Shown: positions 1-5,301 of the stretch, piece by piece
How the letters are laid out: each line of letters begins with the position of its first letter
Numbering within the stretch: the stretch's first letter is position 1
Assembly: GCA_014729315.1 (NCBI GenBank)
Contig: WJKD01000798.1
Coordinates: 1-5,512, forward strand
Reading direction: 5' to 3'
Length of the DNA: 5,512 nt
From: Promethearchaeota archaeon
GTDB lineage: Archaea; Asgardarchaeota; Lokiarchaeia; Sigynarchaeales; SOKP01
Made by a program: the position numbers and the translations under genes
Notes under the pieces: model-generated
Seen by the model: the letters and a program-made list of their open reading frames with translations, nothing else
Database searches by the model: none
Told to the model about the DNA's origin: nothing

Positions 1-110
1 CTACTTGATTTTTAAGAAATTTTCAGGTTTGGAACATATGATTTGGAATGTGTGGGTTAAAGTCATATGAAGATAAACTTTCAAGCCTTTAATGGGAACA
101 AATTGCTTAT

Positions 111-779
111 CTATATAAAACTGGTGAATATCATTCCTTGGGTAATTAGAAATTGTGCGACAAGATAAGATATTCTGACGAAAAGTCCCGCTCTTGGTAT
201 GTTTTCTCTAAACGAATCAATGGCGCTTATAGCTACGGAAAATAGAAAAAATATCGAGCCGAGCCACACTAAAAAATATGCTAGCTCCGCATTAGTAGGA
301 AGCCTTAAAACTGCCGAAACACACATCAAATAAACTAACCCGATATAAAGAAAAGCTGGTATTGAAAAAACTTCCGTTTTTCCTTTTATTCTCAAAATTG
401 TGTAAACTAGTATGAAGGTGGGAGGGATTAACAGAGTAAATTTCCACCACGGATATTGAACATTGGTTTCAATAGATCTTAGAAACGAGATTGTGTAGAG
501 TATATTAGCCAGTAGTATAATAAAAATACCAAGGAGTAGTTTAGTCTCGTCTTCTTGATAAATTAAGAAATAACTTCCAATTGCGCAACAAATCAATCCA
601 GAAACGATTAATATGTCTATATTTGCTAATCTGATGCTAAAAAGGTAATAGAGGATCAACGATGGAACTATAAGTAATTGTGAAACATACTGTAATGGTT
701 TAAATTTCGAACCCACGGCAAGTATATTCAAAGCTGCTAAAATTAGAAATGCTATTATGAATGTGCTTGGAATCGTCAT
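111..779 (-). CDS. YhhN/TMEM86-family polytopic membrane protein, divergent at active-site positions
   Basis: A 222-residue, almost wholly hydrophobic protein with about 8 membrane helices, the usual size and topology of the YhhN (TMEM86, lysoplasmalogenase-like) family. Family landmarks seen: a Lys-Pro-Leu after helix 1 (residues 27-29), the 'GL..aiG.yfLi' helix (61-73), the F...LaNiLY helix (86-95), a late helix with F-S-V-A-I-S-A-I-D (180-188), and a C-terminal Y-L-V-A-Q-F-L-I (205-212). Known members cleave the vinyl-ether bond of lysoplasmalogens using conserved acidic residues. Here the usual Gly-Asp is Gly-Ser (68-69), the His before L-Y is Asn92, and the late Ser-Asp is Ser-Val (181-182), so catalysis is doubtful. 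Start choice: the frame is open further upstream to a TTG at 923 (270 residues), but the ATG at 779 gives the family length, begins just before helix 1, and lies about 70 bp downstream of a TATA-like element that falls inside the longer reading. The substrate and role in this organism are unknown. Family call fairly sure, activity unsure. Confidence 0.75.
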   Translation of the reverse strand: MTIPSTFIIAFLILAALNILAVGSKFKPLQYVSQLLIVPSLILYYLFSIRLANIDILIVSGLICCAIGSYFLIYQEDETKLLLGIFIILLANILYTISFLRSIETNVQYPWWKFTLLIPPTFILVYTILRIKGKTEVFSIPAFLYIGLVYLMCVSAVLRLPTNAELAYFLVWLGSIFFLFSVAISAIDSFRENIPRAGLFVRISYLVAQFLITQGMIFTSFI

Positions 780-845
780 TATTCCGATTTGTGAGATTAA
801 AATTGAGATTAAAATTTTAATGGTAGTAAGGTATTTAATCTTTAG

Positions 846-856
846 CTTTATATTTT
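846..856 (-). promoter_or_regulatory. Possible TATA box for the YhhN-like gene
   Basis: On the minus strand an A-rich run leads into AAATATAAAG, resembling an archaeal TATA box with an A-rich upstream element. A start about 25 bases downstream would leave a leader of roughly 45 bases before the ATG at 779. In such AT-rich DNA similar strings arise often by chance, so support is weak. Confidence 0.28.
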
Positions 857-1032
857 TTTGGATGTATCGATAAATTATATTATTTCTGTCTAAAAACTTA
901 ACCCACAAGAATTCGCGGAACAAAATGAGATTTCAATCGAATTCACTTTCCATCTATTTCAAAACGCAATACGATATTTTTGCGTCCGTGGGTTGACTAA
1001 GGATTTTCTTTAGAGGATAAATTTTTAGTTAC

Positions 1033-1434
1033 TCACTCCAATAAAGAGAGTAGTTCTTCCTTGGTTAGCTCTTGTCGATGCTTTTGATCTGCCCACAGTT
1101 TTCGAAATGGATAGAAATACTCGTATAAATCCAGCTCGTTGGGCGAATAAACCACAATTCCATCTTCAATGATTTGAATTTGAAGATACAAAGGTAAATT
1201 TGAAAAAAACTTAATGTCGTAATTTTTTGAGGCTATATTAATATTCTCTGTAAAAACAGAATATAATTTAAAGGGATCTTCTTTAGGCGCAACGACGCAT
1301 ATATCGACATCGCTCCTATTGGTTTGTTTATCTATGACGTGCGAGCCAAAGATGAGAATTCCCAAAACTTTCCTTTCTTCTACCAAATTCAAAAAATCTT
1401 TTTTAATCTGATTTACGAGTTTTTTTTTAACCAT
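1033..1434 (-). CDS. mntA: MNT-type minimal nucleotidyltransferase, MntA-like antitoxin
   Basis: A 133-residue protein of the minimal nucleotidyltransferase (MNT) family. The signature is complete: Gly30-Ser31, exactly ten residues, then Asp42-X-Asp44 (the GSX10DXD motif), with a likely third metal-binding Asp73 in the strand Y-D-I-K-F-F. The rest is a short alpha/beta domain ending in a helical tail, the normal size for this class. In characterised HepT-MntA systems the MNT protein neutralises its HEPN partner by transferring AMP onto a tyrosine near the HEPN active site. Here the HEPN gene lies immediately upstream and overlaps by 22 bp, so the two are probably co-transcribed and translationally coupled; an A-A-A-G-G-T string about 10 bases before the ATG could help re-initiation. 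All catalytic residues are present, so it should be an active enzyme. Assignment to the antitoxin role rests on the gene pairing. Some free-standing archaeal MNT proteins have no known function, and that remains an alternative. Confidence 0.9.
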   Translation of the reverse strand: MVKKKLVNQIKKDFLNLVEERKVLGILIFGSHVIDKQTNRSDVDICVVAPKEDPFKLYSVFTENINIASKNYDIKFFSNLPLYLQIQIIEDGIVVYSPNELDLYEYFYPFRKLWADQKHRQELTKEELLSLLE

Positions 1435-1871
1435 TCCTGGACAACCTTTTGAAAATGTTTAATGATGTTAATATCTTCTTTAATGTTTTTAAATGCCAGA
1501 GAATCGTCGATTCCGTTATAATCATGAACTAAAATGTTTTTTAAACCATTAACTTTTTTTAATTCTTTTGATAAATCTTCAGAAATGAAGTTTTGTTCCT
1601 TTAAACAATCGATATTTGAGTAATCGTCTTTTGGTTTTATTTTTAAATCTTTGACACTCATAGCAATTAAATCAGTTATTATTTCGGCTATGATCTGAAA
1701 TGCGTGATAAATTCCATATTGTTCCTTTAAATCCAGAGCGACAAATCCTTCTTCGTCGAGACTTTTAGTCCATTCATTAAGCTTATTATTTAATTTCTTT
1801 AGATGCTCGAATTTTTCGATATATCTTTCGATTCGTTTCTTACCAAGACTTTTATTATTATCCTCTTCCAT
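1413..1871 (-). CDS. hepT: HEPN-domain (DUF86/HepT-like) toxin partner with Lys for the catalytic Arg
   Basis: A 152-residue, predominantly helical HEPN protein of the DUF86/HepT type. After a charged N-terminal helical stretch comes the helix E-Q-Y-G-I-Y-H-A-F-Q-I-I-A-E (about residues 50-63), a P-K-D-D-Y linker, and the active-site segment K-N-I-L-V-H-D-Y at 111-118. In HepT toxins this segment is RX4HXY: Arg and His cleave RNA and the Tyr is the residue AMPylated by MntA. Here His116 and Tyr118 are kept but Arg is Lys111. It precedes, and overlaps by 22 bp, the MNT gene, the usual toxin-first order. Start choice: the frame reaches an ATG at 1922 (169 residues), but that adds a 17-residue extension (F-Y-L-N-K-I-K-V...) with no family counterpart, and the DNA coding it contains the best TATA box nearby. 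The ATG at 1871 is therefore preferred, probably as a leaderless or nearly leaderless message. Toxicity is an inference; the Lys may weaken nuclease activity. Confidence 0.82.
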   Translation of the reverse strand: MEEDNNKSLGKKRIERYIEKFEHLKKLNNKLNEWTKSLDEEGFVALDLKEQYGIYHAFQIIAEIITDLIAMSVKDLKIKPKDDYSNIDCLKEQNFISEDLSKELKKVNGLKNILVHDYNGIDDSLAFKNIKEDINIIKHFQKVVQEWLKKNS

Positions 1872-1888
1872 TATAATATAATAGCAGC

Positions 1889-1900
1889 TTTTATATACTT
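1889..1900 (-). promoter_or_regulatory. TATA box of the HEPN/MNT operon
   Basis: The minus strand reads AAAGTATATAAAAG, a strong match to an archaeal TATA box, centred about 22-24 bases before the ATG at 1871. Archaeal transcription usually begins about 25 bases downstream of the box, so the message would start at or very near the ATG and have no leader. The spacing is slightly short, so the exact start base is uncertain. No SD is visible before this ATG, which also fits leaderless translation. Confidence 0.5.
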
Positions 1901-1975
1901 TAATCTTATTCAAGTAAAACATTGAACATTCAGTGTTTCCTATTCTAAACCTTTAAAAATTCGGAGACGATCTTT

Positions 1976-1986
1976 TTTTTATAATC
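1976..1986 (+). promoter_or_regulatory. Possible TATA box for the 70-residue membrane protein
   Basis: The plus strand reads TTTTTATAATC about 40 bases before the ATG at 2021. A transcript starting about 25 bases downstream would have a leader of some 14 bases. A second candidate (CTTTAAAAAT, 1950-1959) lies further upstream. The promoter would be divergent from that of the HEPN/MNT operon. Weak, composition-prone evidence. Confidence 0.25.
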
Positions 1987-2020
1987 AATTCATCATTGGA
2001 TAGAAGTAACGCGACATAAT

Positions 2021-2233
2021 ATGTCCCGCTTAGACGAGTTAGACGTTAAATATGACCCAAAACGACATTTCGTTGTGGTCATTATCGTTGTGGTCGTTTT
2101 ATTGTTAATATTTGTTCTTTCGCCGTTTATTTACGATTTAGTTATTGGAGGATCTTTAGATTCACGAGAGCCTTCAGAAAGACTCCACGACGCGATTTTT
2201 TTGGTTACTCGATTTTGTTATTCTGCTAAATAG
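2021..2233 (+). CDS. Small one-helix membrane protein, unknown function
   Basis: A 70-residue reading frame and the only convincing plus-strand gene in the window. Residues 1-16 are polar and charged (D-E-L-D-V-K-Y-D-P-K-R-H), residues 17-39 form a single Val/Ile/Leu-rich membrane helix, and the remainder is a short soluble tail with several Arg and Asp. The Lys/Arg before the helix suggests the N-terminus is cytoplasmic. I do not recognise a family. No overlapping frame on the other strand offers a better gene, and the hydrophobic block with charged flanks is typical of real small membrane proteins. No SD is visible before the ATG. It is divergent from the HEPN/MNT operon and runs 8 bp into the end of the convergent 300-residue gene, so its transcript would be antisense to that gene's end. 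An 11-bp direct repeat (TCGTTGTGGTC) at 2070 and 2085 builds the valine run. It could still be a spurious frame. Confidence 0.5.
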   Translation: MSRLDELDVKYDPKRHFVVVIIVVVVLLLIFVLSPFIYDLVIGGSLDSREPSERLHDAIFLVTRFCYSAK

Positions 2234-3128
2234 ACCAATGCTGCTTAGGATTCCCAATATCGAGGTTTTTTAGCTTCATGTTATTATAAAGGTTTTTCAA
2301 TCCTGTTTCTGGGAGCTTAATAAGTGGTATCTTTATCAAAGTTGCAGAGCATAATTTATTAAAAATTGATATTGTAGGAATCTTGAACTTTTTTATCCTA
2401 TAAGTATTTGTAATAGGTGAGCTGATCCTTTTTATGGATATATAAGGTTTTAAATAATCGGATTTTTGATTATTCTTGTCCCTCGTTACAAAATTATGCT
2501 TTTTGGCTTTTTGATTTAGAAATTTTTTATCAATAACAAAGGTTTTATCATTCGAAATGGATTCCATATTTTTTGATTTTTTATGTTGCTTTAAATTCTG
2601 ATGGATCTTTTCTAAATATTTGATTAGCTCAATTTTTTTCTCTCTAATAAGTATAGCATGGAGTTGAGAGATTTCTTCTTGAGAGTTTATTTTTTGGAAT
2701 TTTTTGGAATTAAACACCCAACCTGATTTTCGTTCGTAAAGATATCCAAAGAATTCGATGGAGCTAGGTAACCCAGGATAGTTTTTTAATAGGTCAATCA
2801 GACGAATGAAAGATCTCGTCTTGAAAATATCAATTTTTAAGTAATCTAATAGAATAACGAATTCGATTTCATGTTCGTATATTGCCTCCATGATGGCTCT
2901 TACCATCATAAGGATGCTAATTTCATTAAGATCCTCTAATTCGTGAATTTCGATTGGTCCGAAACCGAAGATTTCGTCAATTTTATATTTAAATTCCTTA
3001 CTTTTGAATACTATTCCAAGAACATGTTTGTTAATCTTTTCAAAATCGTCTTTTTTTTTACCCGTAAGTAAATTCCACTTATATCTTAAATTTCCTTCTT
3101 TAATGATTTTCTCCCAACCATTTGACAT
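2226..3128 (-). CDS. Orphan protein with helical N-domain and strongly basic C-terminal tail
   Basis: A 300-residue protein I cannot assign to a family. Residues 1-185 look globular and mostly helical, with a balanced charge and a hydrophobic core segment (E-I-S-I-L-M-M-V-R-A-I-M-E-A-I-Y, about 69-84), followed by V-I-L-L-D-Y-L-K-I-D-I-F and a Gly/aromatic-containing stretch (128-140). Residues 155-185 form an amphipathic, Lys-rich helix. From about 186 to the end the sequence becomes very basic and low in acidic residues, with Ile-Lys and Lys-Ile-Pro alternation, suggesting a disordered or nucleic-acid- or membrane-binding tail. There is no signal peptide and no clear membrane helix. The ATG at 3128 is preceded by GAGGGAT about 10 bases upstream, an acceptable SD. 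It follows the SPFH gene in the same direction but is separated from it by a probable terminator, so it likely has its own promoter in the 96-bp gap. Its length and uninterrupted frame support a real gene. Confidence 0.75.
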   Translation of the reverse strand: MSNGWEKIIKEGNLRYKWNLLTGKKKDDFEKINKHVLGIVFKSKEFKYKIDEIFGFGPIEIHELEDLNEISILMMVRAIMEAIYEHEIEFVILLDYLKIDIFKTRSFIRLIDLLKNYPGLPSSIEFFGYLYERKSGWVFNSKKFQKINSQEEISQLHAILIREKKIELIKYLEKIHQNLKQHKKSKNMESISNDKTFVIDKKFLNQKAKKHNFVTRDKNNQKSDYLKPYISIKRISSPITNTYRIKKFKIPTISIFNKLCSATLIKIPLIKLPETGLKNLYNNMKLKNLDIGNPKQHWSI

Positions 3129-3170
3129 AAATTCTTCAATCCCTCTTACTTCTCTATAATAATCCTATAA

Positions 3171-3224
3171 TTTTAAAAAAATGATTTCTACAATTGTAGA
3201 AATAAAAATAAAAAAAAATGAAAC
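3171..3224 (-). terminator. T-rich gene end and hairpin terminator of the SPFH operon
   Basis: Directly after the SPFH stop codon the minus strand is T-rich (3224-3204: runs of T broken by A). It then passes through a perfect 10+10 bp palindrome (3203-3184, half-site ATTTCTACAA), followed by CATTTTTT and A-rich DNA. Poly-T signals are known archaeal terminators, and hairpin plus T tract is the bacterial intrinsic form; either way this is a good end for the operon. The palindrome has no unpaired loop, so at least two central base pairs would open in RNA. Confidence 0.55.
3184..3203. repeat. Perfect 20-bp palindrome between the SPFH and orphan genes
   Basis: ATTTCTACAA is followed immediately by its exact reverse complement. 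It lies 56 bp upstream of the ATG at 3128 and 22 bp after the SPFH stop codon. It may be the stem of the SPFH terminator or a dimeric-repressor operator in the promoter region of the orphan gene; both uses are possible at once. Confidence 0.8.
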
Positions 3225-4394
3225 TTATTTACGACTTACTTTAGCCATCAGTTCTTTTGCTCCACCGTTATCAAAAAACTTCTTGATCTTATCCGAATAT
3301 TCAGGGAGCAATTGTAAAAACGGCATGATCGCTTTTGAGAGCGAATTGAACGAATCGTTGCCGTCACCCATGATAAACATCTTTTCCGGTTTTATATGCT
3401 TAAAGATCTCAGGCAAGATGTTTGTGAGTTGAACTGCGAGAAACCTTTCGTCTGCAGTACTCATAGCTTCGACCTGTTCTTTAAATCCTTCAGCTTGAGC
3501 GATCATCTGTTTTTTTATATTCTCTGCTTCACCTTCGGCTTTAGCAACTAGCCTTTTTTTTATTTGTTCGGCTTCTGCTTCTGCTTCTATGACTACTTTC
3601 TGTCGTTCTCCGTCTGCCTCCACTTTTTTGCGCTCACGCTCTCTTTCGGCAATCGCGATTTCCTTTTCTTTTCTTTCAAGTTCGATTTCTTTTTGAGCTA
3701 ATTGTTCTCTGATGCCGACTTCGTTTTCAACTTCCAGTTCCTTCATTCGAGATTCTCTTTCGGCCTCTGCCTTCGCAATTCGAGCTTTTCGAAATTCTTC
3801 CGCTTTTTTGACTGCTTCCATGTTTGATTTAAGTTCGGGTTCTAAAATGTTCACTTCTCGAATCTCAATTGATTCTATTACTATTCCCCAGTCTGCAGTC
3901 AATTCGTGTAATTCTTTGCTTACCTGCTCGATAATATCCCTGCGTTCTCGGATAATTTTATCGATCGACATATTTGCGGCAGTTGTTCGAATAATTGCTT
4001 CCGCAGCGTTCTTTAGAATTCTTTCCACATAATTGTCATCACCTCGAAACCAGGAAACTGCACTAAAACCCTTTTCAGGATCGATTACTTTCCATATTAA
4101 CATTCCTGTGATGGAGATGTTTTGATATTCCTTCGAGACAACTTGTTCGTGTGCTTCCAAAAAAGTCTGAATGGATGTCGTTGGTATGACGATATATTGA
4201 TCGATTAACGGGATTAAGACTAAACTCCCTCCCAGTCCCGCATGCTTTACTTTACCATTACGTAGATGAATTACAAATTGATTCGTTTTAAACTTCCGGT
4301 ATCTTGACGCCCAAAAAATAAGAATCAAGAATAGAGCTATAACTCCGATAATTGGAGCCGTCACAAACCAAAATTCTGCATTTTGGACTAACAT
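3225..4394 (-). CDS. SPFH/Band 7 (flotillin-like) membrane scaffold protein
   Basis: A 389-residue SPFH-superfamily protein. Order of parts: a short N-terminus, one membrane helix (about 9-29) followed by basic residues (S-R-Y-R-K-F-K), the SPFH/Band 7 domain (about 31-190, with K-H-A-G-L-G-G-S at 50-57, N-I-S-I-T-G-M-L-I-W-K-V at 92-103, D-W-G-I-V-I-E-S-I-E-I-R-E at 168-180), then a long coiled coil (about 190-305) with the Ala-Glu repeats typical of flotillins (E-A-E-A-E-A-E near 270, A-K-A-E-G-E-A-E near 284, A-Q-A-E-G-F near 299), and a C-terminal segment of about 85 residues. Such proteins oligomerise into rings or cages on the cytoplasmic face of the membrane and organise microdomains. 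It is shorter than classical flotillins (about 450-500) and lacks their extended C-terminus. GGAGG lies 11 bases before the ATG. The preceding gene encodes an NfeD-family protein, the standard genomic partner. Which SPFH subfamily it belongs to is not resolved; the superfamily assignment is secure. Confidence 0.93.
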   Translation of the reverse strand: MLVQNAEFWFVTAPIIGVIALFLILIFWASRYRKFKTNQFVIHLRNGKVKHAGLGGSLVLIPLIDQYIVIPTTSIQTFLEAHEQVVSKEYQNISITGMLIWKVIDPEKGFSAVSWFRGDDNYVERILKNAAEAIIRTTAANMSIDKIIRERRDIIEQVSKELHELTADWGIVIESIEIREVNILEPELKSNMEAVKKAEEFRKARIAKAEAERESRMKELEVENEVGIREQLAQKEIELERKEKEIAIAERERERKKVEADGERQKVVIEAEAEAEQIKKRLVAKAEGEAENIKKQMIAQAEGFKEQVEAMSTADERFLAVQLTNILPEIFKHIKPEKMFIMGDGNDSFNSLSKAIMPFLQLLPEYSDKIKKFFDNGGAKELMAKVSRK

Positions 4395-4446
4395 TTTTTA
4401 TTATTCCTCCATATTATTAATTTCTTTACTTTTTTCAATTCTATTT

Positions 4447-4530
4447 TTAATTTTTTTGTATTTTTTTGATATATTTTTCTCTAAACTCTTTTTTTAATTG
4501 ATTTTTATAGTTGATTACCTCTTGTGACAT
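4447..4530 (-). CDS. Possible 27-residue basic peptide between the NfeD and SPFH genes
   Basis: The NfeD stop codon and a new ATG abut (TAAATG). From this ATG runs a 27-codon frame: M-S-Q-E-V-I-N-Y-K-N-Q-L-K-K, then E-F-R-E-K-Y-I-K-K-I-Q-K-N and stop. The peptide is highly charged and could form an amphipathic helix. The purine-rich GAGGG strings just before it, inside the end of the NfeD gene, could act as an SD, and the abutting stop and start would permit coupled translation. Against it: the DNA is extremely A-rich, where short Lys-rich frames appear easily, and no homologue is known to me. It may instead be a plain 136-bp spacer, with the SPFH gene translated from its own GGAGG site. Confidence 0.3.
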   Translation of the reverse strand: MSQEVINYKNQLKKEFREKYIKKIQKN

Positions 4531-5259
4531 TTAGAGGACCCTCTGCCCTCTTACATATTTGAGTTCCTTATCCACTAGAAGGAATCCTCTATCAATATCG
4601 CATATATACACTTTTTCGCCTTTCTCGTAGAATCTTTTGGGGCGCACAGGTTTTGCGTGCAATCGTTCAAATCTTAACGGCGTATTACTTGGAATTTTTA
4701 TCACCCCTCCTTTACTGTCGATTTTAAGGACCACTTCACCTTTCAATCCGATTAGATTTAATGTGGAAGAGATCTCGTAATAGCGTGATTTTGAGATTTT
4801 TCTCCACAATTTTGAAATCCCTTTGTTTACGAGAATCGCAATTGTAGGGGTAATCACGAAGATTAAAAACTTTAGTATTCCTGACATAATATAATAAGAC
4901 AATATTCCTGATAATCCAAAGAACAGTAGGAATGTCGAAAATAAAAGCATAAAGGGTGCTGGAGTTGTATCGTCGTAAGTAGTTGAGTCATTTATAGGGT
5001 GATCTCTGTCAATATGATCTCCCTGATCGAGATGATCTGCGTGATCAACATAATCAAGATGGTCGACTTGATCTAAATGATCGATGTGATCAATGTGATC
5101 AATGTGATCGATGTGATCAAAATGGTCTAGATGGTCTATGTGTTCAATGGCATGATCGTGTGTTGACATCTCTGCGATGATCACAGAAACAATCGACATA
5201 ATAATTCCGCTAATAAATAATCCAATACATATCAAATAAAAAATTTCAAATAAATCCAT
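4531..5259 (-). CDS. nfeD: NfeD-family membrane protein with a His/Asp triplet-repeat loop
   Basis: A 242-residue protein. Order of parts: membrane helix 1 (about 5-29); a polar loop (33-99) dominated by X-Asp-His triplets; helices 2 and 3 (about 101-121 and 127-147); a basic stretch (N-K-G-I-S-K-L-W-R-K); and a C-terminal beta domain (about 165-242) with the NfeD OB-fold pattern: L-I-G-L-K-G-E-V at 169-176, G-G-V-I-K-I at 184-189, K-G-E-K-V-Y-I-C at 213-220, G-F-L-L-V at 225-229. Three helices plus OB fold is the short, protease-free NfeD architecture that partners SPFH proteins (YuaF-FloT type in Bacillus), and the SPFH gene lies downstream in the same direction. The acidic N-terminus and basic post-helix-3 stretch predict N-out and C-in, placing the His/Asp loop in the cytoplasm. 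Ordinary short NfeD proteins are about 140-180 residues; the excess is this loop. Its 15 His and 17 Asp suggest binding of Zn, Ni, Cu or Fe; that is inference. SD GGAGGTT lies 7 bases upstream. NfeD call firm, loop function unknown. Confidence 0.88.
   Translation of the reverse strand: MDLFEIFYLICIGLFISGIIMSIVSVIIAEMSTHDHAIEHIDHLDHFDHIDHIDHIDHIDHLDQVDHLDYVDHADHLDQGDHIDRDHPINDSTTYDDTTPAPFMLLFSTFLLFFGLSGILSYYIMSGILKFLIFVITPTIAILVNKGISKLWRKISKSRYYEISSTLNLIGLKGEVVLKIDSKGGVIKIPSNTPLRFERLHAKPVRPKRFYEKGEKVYICDIDRGFLLVDKELKYVRGQRVL
5001..5158. repeat. Imperfect 9-bp tandem repeat encoding the X-Asp-His triplets
   Basis: Within the NfeD-like gene the DNA repeats with a 9-bp (three-codon) period. The clearest block is four consecutive units at 5079-5114 with consensus GATC(A/G)ATGT on the plus strand, followed by degenerate copies on both sides. 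GATC tetramers recur every 9 bp at 5016-5043 and 5070-5115. The period keeps the reading frame, so gain or loss of units would only change loop length. Confidence 0.85.
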
Positions 5260-5301
5260 TTATTAACCTCCATTTTTTAATCATAATTTTACACTTAAAC
5301 A

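Noticed and set aside
1..207. Minus-strand open stretch of 68 codons ending at 1, overlapping the end of the YhhN-like gene
   Set aside because: No start codon except a Met 22 codons before the stop, no SD, and much of it lies in another frame of the YhhN-like gene. The 110 bp at the left edge show no other feature.
51..907. Exact 10-bp inverted match TGTGGGTTAA (51-60) and TTAACCCACA (898-907) flanking the YhhN-like gene
   Set aside because: Matches of this length are expected by chance in a 5.5-kb window. There is no transposase, target duplication or longer terminal repeat.
964..1013. Two short inverted repeats between the MNT and YhhN-like genes (ACGCAA/TTGCGT at 964-985; CTAAGGA/TCTTTAG at 997-1013)
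   Set aside because: Stems of 6-7 bp, one with a mismatch or wobble and neither followed by a clear T tract; expected by chance in AT-rich DNA, so not called as terminators.
2299..2313. L-P-E-T-G pentapeptide (residues 272-276) in the 300-residue protein, matching the sortase sorting motif
   Set aside because: There is no signal peptide at the N-terminus, no hydrophobic stretch and Arg/Lys tail after the motif, and 24 further polar residues follow. It is a chance match.
3181..3432. Plus-strand 83-codon frame opposite the end of the SPFH gene
   Set aside because: It begins inside the palindrome and then runs antisense to the well-supported SPFH gene, with no SD and no recognisable domain.
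3712..4032. Plus-strand 106-codon Ser/Ile-rich frame opposite the SPFH gene
   Set aside because: It lies wholly antisense to the SPFH domain and coiled-coil coding region; its Ser-rich composition is what the reverse complement of Glu/Arg/Lys codons gives.
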